Origin: Entomortierella parvispora
Taxonomy: Eukaryota > Mortierellomycota > Mortierellomycetes > Mortierellales > Mortierellaceae
Direction: 5' to 3'
Length of the DNA: 64,000 nt
Assembly (NCBI GenBank): GCA_963573315.1
Contig: OY752152.1
Location: 372,001 to 436,000 of the forward strand
The translations under genes and the position numbers were made by a program. How positions within the stretch are numbered: position 1 is the stretch's first letter; every line of letters begins with the position of its first letter. Shown piece by piece: positions 44,101-55,049 of this stretch. The notes below the pieces were generated by a model that saw only the letters and a program-made list of their open reading frames with translations, had not been told where the DNA came from and did not search any database.

Positions 44101-46999
44101 GGTGGCAAGATCAGTAGCTCTTGGTTTGTTGGCATTAGTAATGGAGTCGAGTTTCGGACCCAGGCTGGATCTTTGGACTGGATGATCATGTCGTCGTCCC
44201 ATGAGTTACCCTCCGGCTTCAAATTGACAGCTCCTGATTTACCCCAGAACAGACAAGAGTCGTATAAATTCAAATCCTTCATGGCTTCCTCTAATTGTGC
44301 GACGCCTCTGGGTGGTGGTGGTGCTCTAGCAGGGAACGGTGCTCGCATTATCACGGACTTTTTACCCGTCCTGTTGGTCTTTGTTAAACTGCTGTTGTCG
44401 GAATGCGGGCCGTTGTTGTTTGCCAGATTGGGGGCCTTTTTATCCTTCCTCACACTCGATGAGGCTGTCGAGGACATTGGAGAGCCAGAAGCAGCCTTGA
44501 CATTTTGCGATGGGCTTTCGTCTTTGCTATGGCCGCCGTTTCGCTCCGGCGTAGCTACAGCGCCTTCCACATTCGACGCTCCTGAGCCGCCAGATGCTGA
44601 TGAAGTGACCCTTGTACTGGATGTCGTTTTCTTACCAGAGGTTGCCCCTTCGGACCCTGCCTCCTCGGAGGGGGCAGGAGACAGTTCTGGGGAGTATTTC
44701 TATTTCACAGACACAGAAAAATACTTGTTAAATGAACCTATTCTCCACGAAAAAGTATATTTTGGAAGTAGGGCTCCTGCGCCATTCTCAAGAACTGTGG
44801 GAATCGTTTGGTCCGCTTTGTTATTCAAGTCAACCTGATCATCTTTGCTTGTCCAGCGTGCCCAGGAAAATCAAGGTTTTTTTTTGAGTGGAGCGCAATG
44901 CTGCGCCCGCGCCCCCAAAACTCGAACTGCAGTCAGCCTTCAATGACATTGAAAGAGCGCTCAGAGCACTGTCCACTGACGCCTTCCTGCATTTGATCCA
45001 TGCGTTCTTTTGATGTTTGTTCAAGATGTCGATGTTTTCTGAAGCAAATCTGGCGTTCTCAACGAATACAGCCGTCTTGAAAATAAAATCTATCCAAAGC
45101 CGCATCACCTCCCACGAGCAAAATATCAATTACCTGGATCGCGGGTGGGAAATACGGGAAGCTGGGAATATAGGCCAAATGCTTGGGCGAAAATGTTTGT
45201 GTCGAAGTTGTAGTACTGAGCGGCGAATTAACAAAGGACATGGAATTCTGGCGATATCCTGTACTGTTCGACGAAGGGCTAGGAGGTTGTTGCTGAGATG
45301 GTTTGTCATTTAATGAATAAGATGATGATGATGGCGTGCCTGCTGCAAAGGAGGACGACCGAGACCGAGACTCCTGCTGAGGTTGCTGTTGCAACGGCTG
45401 CTGTTGCAATGGTTGCTGTTGCAATGGTTGCTGTTGTGGCTGTTGCTGAAACAGTGGCTGCTCCTGTAGGCCCGTTCCTGATTGGTGATGTTGTTGAAAT
45501 TCACCGACAGGCAAAATTGAAGATGAAGAAGACGCAGTAACAACTTGATCCGATCTGGGCTCGCACGTTCCTGCGCTTAACGTTGACACCATTGCAGCTG
45601 CAGAAGCTGCCACTGGTGACAGCTGAGGAGTCTGCTGATATTGGGTGGAAGGGGATATTGATGCTGAAGCACGAAAATTAGTGGTTTCATGCTGTTGAGT
45701 CTGTACAGGCTGCTGCTGTAGCCGAATCTGCCCAGATGGATATCCTTGGCGAGGATTGTAGTAATTCGACGCCTGCTGATGTTGTTGACTCTGTTCCGAC
45801 GGTGAGCTGTGGTAAAATGGGGCCGTGGAAGGTCTCGTCGTTCCAGAAGAGGATGAGGAGTCATTGCCAGAACTGTTTGATCTACCTGGGTGAGTTTGAG
45901 TTTGTGGCTGCTGTGACAACCTCTGCTGCTGCTGCTGCTGGGCTCTTTGCTGTTGCTGTTGTGGTAGTGTCTGTTTCGTTTGCTGATTTCTATCAGCCTG
46001 TACATAGACCAGCTGGCCTTGAGAGGCTCCTGGCCCCGATCCTCGGAAAGGCTGGGTAAAGCTGCCCATTGGCAAAACAGAAGCCGAGAGTCCACTATGA
46101 CCAAGAGCCGCTGAAACTGCCGAGTCCCCGAGGTGAGTCATCATCTGCTGCTCATAGATCTGTTGTTGCATCATCGATCTCATAGCAATTGACTGGGCTA
46201 GTTGAAACTCTTCCACCTGGTCCAAATATTGCATCTGGGCCTCTTCAGCCGAAATCTCTCTAGACCGTTTATGGTGACGATAGGGATCCTCGGTCAACAA
46301 GGCGCCACCGGCACTAGCGCTATCACGGTTGTCAATATAGCCGCTATTGAAATGAGTGCCGCCATCGCTACTGTTGTTGATGAATTCTTGGGGGTTGTTA
46401 CTGCTCCCTGATAGAGACTGAGAAGGACCGTTGTTGTTGTTTTTACTACCAAAATTGTGCGGTTGTTGTTGTTGTTGGTGGTGTTGTTGTTGCAACAGTT
46501 GCAGTTGCCCCTGTTGATTCTGATGCTGAGACAGCGTGCCACGTACAGTCTGGACTCCCGCTGATTGTGTCGTCAATCCTGCCGAAACGTACGAACTCGA
46601 GAGGTTGTTGCTGTTTTCATTATTGCTGCTTGGGTAGGGATAGATCAGCCCCGCCGATTGACGGACGTCGGTTACCACATCGACCATAAGCGCCTGCGCC
46701 GGGGATGTGAATGATGAGGGTACAGCGGAGGACATGTAAGCCGAAGTCGACAAAGGATTGGTTATCCCGTTCACGTCTGCTGCTCTTTGAGACCCCAATG
46801 GTACCGCGGAATTGGTACTTTGTCCCGAATTATCCTTGTGTAGCTGCTGCTGCTGCAATTGTTGTTGTTGTTGTAGTTGTTGGAGTTGCTGCTGCTGCTG
46901 TAGTTGTTGTTGTTGTTGTGGCGGTTGTGGTTGTTGCTGTTGTTGCAGCTGCTGCAGCTGTGGTTGTTGTAAAAGATCTCCAGTGGCTGTCATCATCAT
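41166..46999 (-). CDS. Gln-rich protein with fungal_trans (fungal-specific transcription factor) domain
   Basis: Proposed exons: 45134-46999, 44061-44699, 43712-43961, 41166-43621; 1736 residues. The first exon is almost wholly Gln/Ser-rich with one ordered helical stretch (SAEEAQMQYLDQVEEFQLAQ). The later exons carry the middle-homology domain of fungal zinc-cluster regulators: LEEAMKDLNLYDSC, LFPPFITPLVVEQAKQS, YLQACLFLCYVYPRTQLR, WMPKPIVLQNRTWLFWACYI. The Ser-rich exon at 44699 has no in-frame ATG, and both it and the Gln-rich exon are phase 0, so a 434-bp intron joins them cleanly. Joins 2-4 are firm; this first join is tentative. No Zn2Cys6 motif is visible anywhere. Alternatively the Gln-rich gene ends separately at 44933. 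The C-terminus has 39 consecutive Gln. Confidence 0.62.
41211..41327 (-). repeat. CAG/CAA repeat encoding 39 consecutive glutamines
   Basis: The tract uses mixed CAG and CAA codons with a 9-base sub-period, close to the C-terminus of the transcription-factor-like gene. The interruption by CAA should slow expansion compared with a pure CAG run. Confidence 0.95.
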
Positions 47000-48609
47000 C
47001 TCTGGTAATTATCGTCAGCCCAAAAAAAAAAAAAAAAACAGGGAAATACCCGGTGTGTTGCTGTTCAGAATCGACGACCCGTTATTTTCTCGGAGAACGG
47101 TCTGGAAGCCCTGCTCACGCACGCACGCGATGGCTCAAAACCCTGTTCCTCAGCGTGAAGGTGAGGATCGTGCTGAAAGAACCAGGTTTGTCAAAAGGGG
47201 AGGGCAGCTCTAATTAATTTGGCAAAAGAGAGCCACAACGTCTCTTCAAAAGGGGATAAAAAGTTTGCTGCTCCTTGCGCCTGATGGATGATCTATTAGG
47301 GGTAGAGAGAGGATTGCGTCGACAACAAGAGAGGTTATGGGAGTTAAGAAAATGGCCAAAACCCTAGCATTATTTGCCCCTCTTTCAAAGTAGTCTTTTG
47401 ATCTTTAACACCTAGAGCCCAGCGAACCCAGCGAACCCCAGAGAGTCCCAATGGCGAAACATTGAAAGAAGCAGGTCAAAGCAAGACAGGACAGGACAGG
47501 ACAGGGCGAAGGCAACAGGCAACGGGCAACGGCAGCCCAGAGCAACTCAGCCCAAGCCCAATCCCAGCCTAGCCCGGTGTTGAAAATGAATGGTTTCGTA
47601 CTTTGTGGTGGGATGGAACCCTTTGGTGGATGCAATGAGTGAATGACGAGATCTTGTGGTCAACACAAAAGTAAAAGCACAGCGGTTTTGTTTGGTCGTC
47701 TTGTACGAGTGTGAATGTTGAGGGGCAGAGGGGCGGGGAAAAAGGAGGGAAGGAAGAAATGCGGGAAAAGAGATGCAAGGTGAGAGGAATGGGTTCTTGG
47801 GAAGAATGAGAAATGAAAATGCCAGTAAGAAGTAAGAAGAGACGAGAGGAGAAGAGAGGAGAGGAGAATGGCTGGACAGGGAATGGGCTGGATTGGGGTT
47901 GGGTGGATGGAGGCAAAGGAGGACAGCACACACCATCCAAGGGGATGGAGAGAGAGAGACGGACTGAGCGACAGAGAGACAGAGAGATGCAAAGAACAAG
48001 AAAAAAAAAAAAAAAAAAAAAAGGAGCGGCAGTAAAAGAGCAGAAGCAGAACAGAAAGCGACAGAGGTGTGCACTGCACACCTGCCTGCTCGCTCAGCTC
48101 GTGGTTGGCTGGGGCACAGGGGGACAGAGGCAGAGAGAGGCGCATTCCCCTTTCAACTCCAAGGCTCCTTTCCTTCCTTCCTTTCTTTCTTCCTTTCTTT
48201 TCTCTTCTTGCTGGTGCTCGCTCACATTCATCGCTGGCTGCTATGTGAAAGAGAAAAAAAAATCGAAAGAGTGTCTCCCGTCAATTATCTTCCCATCGCC
48301 TCCTCCGAAGGCCTTCTTCTATGCTGGCAAGCAGTTACTTTCGATCAGTCATTCAGTCAGCCAGTCAGTCATTTGGAGCCTTCGGAGCCCGCTGGACACG
48401 AATGGGCTCAATCGTCCGAAACTCGACCCCTAAGGCTCTCTCTTTCCCATCACGCCCACCACACCGCCCACTCTCTCTTTCAACTTGCACGTCCAGCTGG
48501 TGCTTGAACCTTCTGCATACATCTCAGTTGGTATAAAATTAACCGACTTTACACCACTCCACCTACGTAACTATGAGATCTTACAAAGACAGTTTAATGG
48601 AGTTTGGGT
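47000..48609. other. Intergenic: upstream region of the Gln-rich gene, A- and G/A-rich
   Basis: This region lies between the start of the Gln-rich gene and the stop of the Spo71-like gene, both on the minus strand. It includes GGACA repeats (47489-47503), a G/A-rich tract (47730-47980), a 22-base A run (48001-48022), and CTTC and AGTC/CAGT repeats (48170-48380). On the coding strand this is a pyrimidine-rich leader for the Gln-rich gene. Long frames here are low-complexity artefacts. No zinc-cluster exon was found. Confidence 0.5.
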
Positions 48610-51600
48610 TCAAGAATGAAGCGTGTTCCGGATCCGCTTGCGCTCTTGTCGGACCACTCGTTCAATCTCCGTATTAATGGCAAACACCCACTCTTCCAGT
48701 TCGCCTCTAGAACGCGCCCGGAACACGCCGCAACTCTGGGGTGTAGATCCGTACACGACTCCGTCCTTGATCAGCCCTTGACCCAGGCCCTTGAACAGAC
48801 CGGACTTTCCAAACAGCCTCGAGGACGAATGTTCCATTGACCGAGACGCCATCGCCGTCGCCGCCAGTCCTCCTCGACGCGAAAACATCTTTTTGCGTTT
48901 GCCTCGCCAGATCGAAAACGTACAGTCTTCATCCGGATCGTCCACAATCAATCCATCCGGGTAAAATCGAGGAAGCCGCTCAGACTCGTCGTTGGTGCCA
49001 TGCGTCGTGTCCTCGTCCGAGAAATGGCCCGAATAGACGTAAATATCCATCAATGAATGGATCCCAAACAGCTTGCAGGCAGTCGTCGGGATCAAGTGAC
49101 CCGACGCCTTCGATCGTCGGTGAGGATGGAACAGCATCAAATATCCCTCTGTCAGAACCAGATACATTTTCCTGAACGTTTTGTGCAACTTTGGCTTGTA
49201 GTACAAACATCCAGACTTTGTCACGCTACGACAACCATTGACCACGCACCAATTCCAGGTCTCTGGACTGACAGCTGCCCGATCGTTATCCCAGTCTTGT
49301 ATCGTCTCTCCAACCTGAATCTCGTCATCATCCAAACTAGATGCCAGCTGGTAATTTGCTTGAGCGATCTGCATATGATCTCGGACGTCTAGATGCTTTC
49401 GCAGCCTCCAGTAGGTGGCCAATTTCTCCAACTGATCTCGCCAAAGATGCGCTGCCTCTGGATTGAAGCACCGGAATCGAACGCAGGGACCATTCTTCAT
49501 CTCAATTTCGATCACGTTGCTGTCTTGATGTTGCTCGTCTTCTTCGATACCGTGATCGTTCTGAAGCAGCAAGTCGGCCATAAAAGTCGCCGACTTGACG
49601 ATGGTCTCTCTGAACGTTCCCGTTGTAGTGCCACCCTTACTACCCGCCGCGCCATCCACGGTTTTCTTTGTCAGGCTGTTGTGCAAGGGCTCAGAACAGT
49701 CGAGATTCGGCTTACGGTTCTCGACCTTGTCACCTGCTTGGTATTGCTGCTGCCACTGCTGATCCAGGTTGGAGTTGGAGGGCATGGATGGCCCAGCTGG
49801 AGGAGGCTCAGTAATTATAGTCGGAAAGAAATAATTGTCCGGCTCTCGCATGATCACTTGAGGCGGCTCTCCAGTTCCAGCTGCCTGAGAGTTTGCCGCC
49901 CTTTGCTGGGCCCTTGCTTCTTCGGCCGCCTCTGACACACGCTTTGCAAAAGAACTAATTTTCCCGCGTTTGTTTTCCTTCCCTCGCTTCTTTTCTTCCA
50001 TGTAGCTGGTATATCGGGCCGAGTTCCACTCCTTGACGCTCAGCACGCGCACACATTCGATTTGCGTCATATCTATGAATCCACGAGCAGATCGCACCTG
50101 AGACTTTAGTCGACGGATAGATCGACTTTGTGCCATATCCTTGTGGTCTGGATTCGCCGATCGATGAGGACTGATGCAAAACATAAGCGCTGTGGGATCA
50201 ATTGAGCCAGCGTGCTGCATGCTTGGGCTGTGGGCCTTGGATGGAATGGTATAAATCAACATGTGGTCGTGCGAGGTAAGATAGAGTCGACGAAAGCGTC
50301 GAATGGGGTTGCCAGAAAAGGTGCTGACTCGCACCAGGTAACCCTCAATCGGGTCAGGTTCATGAGCCATCTGTCCGTTGGGTTGTCTAGCCTTGGTGGG
50401 ATAATGTGTGATGGGCCGAAGCTCTAGTAGATGCGTCTATTTCGATCCATTATTAAAGAGTTTTAGCCTATTTTCGTTTTTTTATGCACACATGAAAGCG
50501 CCAGTTCAATTTGGACCGAAACTCACCTTGTCGAGAACCTGTGGGCCAACCACTGTTGGATCCATCCGTCCTGACCATTGAGAGCCATCCGCAAATCCGA
50601 TATGATCCTTCTTCAAGTGAATATTATCTGTTTCAGAGTTAATTTTCTCGTCCCAGTAGATCCATTCGATTCGATCGTATCTCTTCCAGCACAGCGCAAC
50701 GTCGCCATATTGCGATGGATCTTGCCACATTTTGACCACCTCTGACCAGTCAGGCACTTCTGCCAGCAGAGAAAGAGCATGAGATCGAAGGAGCTTGGGT
50801 GTCACCTCATCAGGCGCCACTAGGGTCGGTCGCGCGTCTTCGTTTGTTAGATAAAAGGTCTTGGATGATATTCGATCTGGCAAGGTCGTGCGCGCAGTTT
50901 TAAAGCTCTGTAAAGGCGTTTCATTCTCCAGAGTCTGCAGACCCTCTGGTTGTAGCTGAGGCAAGGACGCCAGACTAGTGTCCATGGCCCGTTCATCATT
51001 GCTGCTAGATGATTCATCCGAATCGCTGTCTGTCTCGGATTCAGAATCTTCCGGGATAGGAACTCGAATTTTGACATCAAAGTCCGGAACTGCAATCTCG
51101 ATATAGGATGGGATGGGTGCTGCTCCGTGCAAGACAGTGTAGATTTCCATGTACCACGCACAGGCCAAAGAATACGTCCGCGGTCGGAGAATATAGACCG
51201 ACACACCAACGTCCTCCTTGCAGTTTTGAGTCAGTGCGATGGAGTAGTCCAGGGATGAATAAACCGATACAGTCGTTACGGACGACAAGATGATTGTGCC
51301 CTTGATTTTTTTCTAGAAGGAACGAAAGGTCTCGTTTAATAACAAACAAACTGCAAATATAAAGATGATCAAAGATGCACCTACATGGTTGTAGTAGAAC
51401 TCCAGTCGACCTTTCTCCATCTTTGGTGAGCCTTTGGATTTTCTCTTGATCTTGGTCACTGGCGGCTTGGGACCGACAGGAAGGCCCTTCAATACACACC
51501 ACCACTCTTTCCATCCTTGACTCTGCCGCTCTAGGCGTCTCGCCGTATCTGAATTATAGACGTGAGGTCCTGGCCGTTCCGTCATTTCTTTTCTCACCAA

Positions 51601-53590
51601 CATTCGATCCTGACGAATTACAGGCTGAGCGTTCAACATGGTCGATTGTCGACTGGATGACATTTGAACCTTTGTCAGGAATCGAACATGCTTCGTTTTG
51701 TCCAGGTGCTCCGGTGATTTCTGACAGTCCTTGTCAATGGTGCAAATCGACTCTGCCGCTTGTGGCACCGTCTTCTTTGGCAAAGTCTCCTCATCCTGTC
51801 GCTTCAATCCTGTAGGTGCCCGTCTCAAGAGAGCCCTCCCAAATCGCGTACTGGCCTTTGTCAAAGTGGAAGATAGCGGCTCCTTGGTATCTAGTGAATC
51901 CGCATCCCCGATACCCAAGTCCTCCACAATATTGTCGATCCTGCTTTGATTAGGATCTGTGCCTACTCCTGCTGCCGCTGATGTAAAGTCACTCTCCCGA
52001 CTGGTCGCCTTTGCAAGTGAGTAGTAATCATGATCATCTTCCTCGTCCTCCGGTTCGTCCTCTTCCTCAATAGCCTCGTGCACTGAGCTATGTCCTATAC
52101 TGGAGGCATACTCCCGAGCCGTTACCCATGTTTCTCCTCTCTGAATATTATTGTGCCTTGGAGATACACCAGATGAAAGTGAGGTATTGGATGAGTGCGG
52201 ATTCCAGCCTTTGGGACTGAGATAATCCTGCTTTGGTGGCAAATTTTGAATGGGCCGAGGATCTGGGCGCTCGTCTGAGGAAGCCACGGTAGGTTGGAGG
52301 GCCCCTGGAAGGTCGATCTCGGATGACATTGGTGAGCTCACCAGGACGGGGTGATGCTCTTCATGGTCATGGTAGTGGCCTGTAGTAAGGACACCGGACG
52401 TTGCTTGCCGATCGATCCGTCGTCCACTTTGCCTACAGAGAGCGACAGAAGAAAAACGTTTATGTCAGCAAATCAAGAATCCAGACAACGTTGGGGTACA
52501 AAAAAGGAACCGAGTCGACAAACCGCCATCCTTTTGACCATGTGTGGAGAAGGGGTGGCGACAAAGGGGCGGCCTCCAGAGACCTCGAGATTTCATTGTG
52601 ACCAAACAACAATGCAGATCAACAAGAAATGAACGTAAACATAAGAAAACACCACATCACTTACTTGGACCCGTCGCTCTCCCATCCCAAATCAGGGCCG
52701 TGCAGCATGCCCTGGTGGTGCCGTCGTTCTCGATAGTTGCCCAGCAGTTTCTTGAATCCACTGGGTTCGCCTTCGTCGCGCATGCTTTTGGTTTTCTTCT
52801 TCTTGGAAGGTCCCTTTGACAGCACGGTTGAGCGAGGAGCAGAGTTCTCCAAAGACGATCTGATTTCGTCACTGGCTCTGGTGTACTCCTCAGCCTTTCC
52901 TTTTCCTTTGACCCTCGAGCTTACGGCAGTGGAGGGATGTGGCCGGGCTGCTCCAGATCCGGGACCCCTGGTGCTCTGTCCAACGGGGGCGGAGAGTGAT
53001 TCCAATGACGAGGTGGTTGCTGTTGTCGCGCTGGCCTGAAACGGTGTCTGTCGGCTCTTGTTTTTGCGCCCGAGGGAGGATGACACCAGATCATCGTCAT
53101 CAGTTATATCGCCTTCATCTTCAGAGTCCAGATCATGCTCGTAGTCATGCTGCTCATCCTCGCTGTCGTATGCATCCTCTTCCTGATCATCAAAACTCTC
53201 GTCGGTGCTAGAGTCGTCGCTGAAGGTATAGGAGAACTGGGGTATCTTTGTCTGGGGGATGGGGCCGGGGCGTGCTGAGGATGAGGGTGCAGTGGTTGAG
53301 TGGGAGGAGAGAGGAGAGGCCGAGGCTGTGGGAGTTGTGTGGTGCAGAGAGAGGTGCGATCGAAGGAAGGAGGATCCTTGTTCCCACCAAGGTTTCGGGG
53401 CAAGTGGTGCTGTGGCGTCTGAGTGGCCAGGGCTGTGTCCGTGGCTGTGGGCGGGTTTCTTGTCCCTGGGAGAGGTGGCAGCAGCACCACCGGGAGCATT
53501 CGTCTGCCGTTGCACGACAGGGCCAATGAAGATGCGATGGTGACCGGAATGGGTCGAAAGGATGGAAGCTGTGTGCTGCTGTTGTGCCAT
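48610..53590 (-). CDS. Spo71-like protein with multiple PH domains
   Basis: Exons 52665-53590, 51385-52432, 50527-51312, 48610-50421; 1523 residues. The N-terminal exon has HHRIFIGPVV and an acidic, Ser-rich region. A first PH domain begins at about residue 610 (QGWKEWWCVLKGLPV, LEFYYNH), is split by an intron and continues with KKIKGTIILSSVTTVSVYSS and CAWYMEIYTVLHG. Exon 4 opens with EGYLVRVSTFSGNPIRRFRR, a PH strand pattern interrupted by a long basic insertion and closed by FNPEAAHLWRDQLEKL. A last PH follows from about 1330 (GCLYYKPKLHKTFRKMYLVL, ending GELEEWVFAINTEIERV). Yeast Spo71 is a lipid-binding PH protein of the prospore membrane; the role in a non-ascomycete is inferred to be membrane organisation. 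The acceptor at 50422 (TAGAG) was fixed by phase. Confidence 0.83.
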
Positions 53591-55049
53591 GGTCAAGCAA
53601 GGGAGGAAGGGGTGACAAAAGGAGAGAGGAACGCCAGGCGGAAGAAGTTCTTGCCCTGGACTTTTTGATTCGAGGATTGGAAGTTGGAGCAAGAGCGGAG
53701 AGGAATGCAGGAATGTAGCTCAATGCAAGGGAGGAGGAAAGGAGGGAACAGAGCGACGAATGACGAATGACAAGAGAAGAAGAAGAAGAAGAAGAGAAAC
53801 GAACTGATCCCATGAATGTGCGCAAAGACCATGTCGTCGCACCACCGTCAATGACCGCGACTCTTTGTCCTTTTTGCTTTTCTGCGCGAAACAAATGACG
53901 ACAGTGGTGGCGCACCGCTGGTGTCTTCATTTCCGCCCTTCCTCTCTCTCTCTCTTCCTCTCTCTGTCTCTCTTTCTCTCTCTGTCTCTCTTTCTCTCTC
54001 TCTCCCTTCCCTCTTGTCTCTTCACTTCACTTCACTTCACTCTCGCAGTGTCCAGCTGATCCTTTTCATAATGCCTTGGCGAGTGAGAGACACAAACAGG
54101 ATCATTTCTGCTTCCGCCCCAAAAATACCTTTCTCCGCCATTCATTTCTGCTCGCATTATTTTCTTTTGGACCATAGCTCTCTCTCTCTCTCTCTCTCTC
54201 TCTTTGCTCTCGTCCTGTGTTCCTTCTCGTCTCTTTTCTCGTGCACTTTTTCCCGCGATTGGACAGCTTTTCTCAACATTGTCACGTCAAACAGGAAATC
54301 ATTCTTCTTGTCAGGGCTCATCAATATCCACAATTTCATAGCTGTGAAACCCAATTGATTGACATACGTTTTCCACTGGTCCCTTTCAGACATTGAAGGG
54401 TGGGCTTCTTACATAGGACATCATTGCTCGGTTTTTTTTGTACAAAGGAGCTTTAGGAAGCGGAAATAGCTTCGTTTCCTTTCCAGACAGACAGCCCAAG
54501 CGCAAGTTGTCTGGAATCCAGCTGCAGGAACCACTCAAGATAACAGAGCAAACTCCAGTACTCCATTGCATGGGCTGTTCTCCAACTTGTTGTGTCTGGC
54601 GTGCATGAACTGGTGTAACCAAGCGACGATCCGGATTTCTATCGTCGATTAAGTAATTGGGTCATTGTCCGAGGAAGAGACAGTACGCATGCACACTCGT
54701 GCTTTGTCCTCCTCGTAGTTTTGGTTAGGAGCAACGACTTGAAACCCGACAGACGCGAAGCAACGTCAAAGATCTCTCAATAATGCAATGGAGTCGGAAG
54801 AAGATATCTAGAGTCCTCTCCGTTCCCCATATCACATCTATCCTTCTCTTTCATTCCCTGACACCATTCTTTCTTTAAAAAATATATCCTTGCAGTGATT
54901 TTCAAAAAGTTAAAAACTGCAAAAGCCCACTTCTCAAATTACTACGAGGATCATAATGGTTTTTTATATGCATTTTCTAAAGTTGAAGGTCTAGCAAAAA
55001 GTGAAGGAAAAAAACTCTCTAAAAAAAAAAAAAGGATTTTCGAATAATC
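53591..55049. other. Intergenic with CT microsatellites
   Basis: This interval holds the upstream region of the Spo71-like gene and the 3' flank of the GT-B gene. It has CT-rich runs at about 53941-54006 and a (CT)n of about 26 bases at 54176-54203, plus four CTTCA units (about 54021-54041). The coding strand of the Spo71-like gene here is G/A-rich near 53780. No gene recognised. Confidence 0.5.

Noticed and set aside
46711-47217. Plus-strand Val/Ala- and Cys-rich frames
   Set aside because: Antisense shadows of the Gln-rich first exon of the transcription-factor-like gene.
47547-48145. Three overlapping minus-strand Phe/Ser/Leu-rich frames, 161-175 codons
   Set aside because: Compositional products of the A run and G/A-rich tract; no ordered sequence and no shared frame with neighbours.
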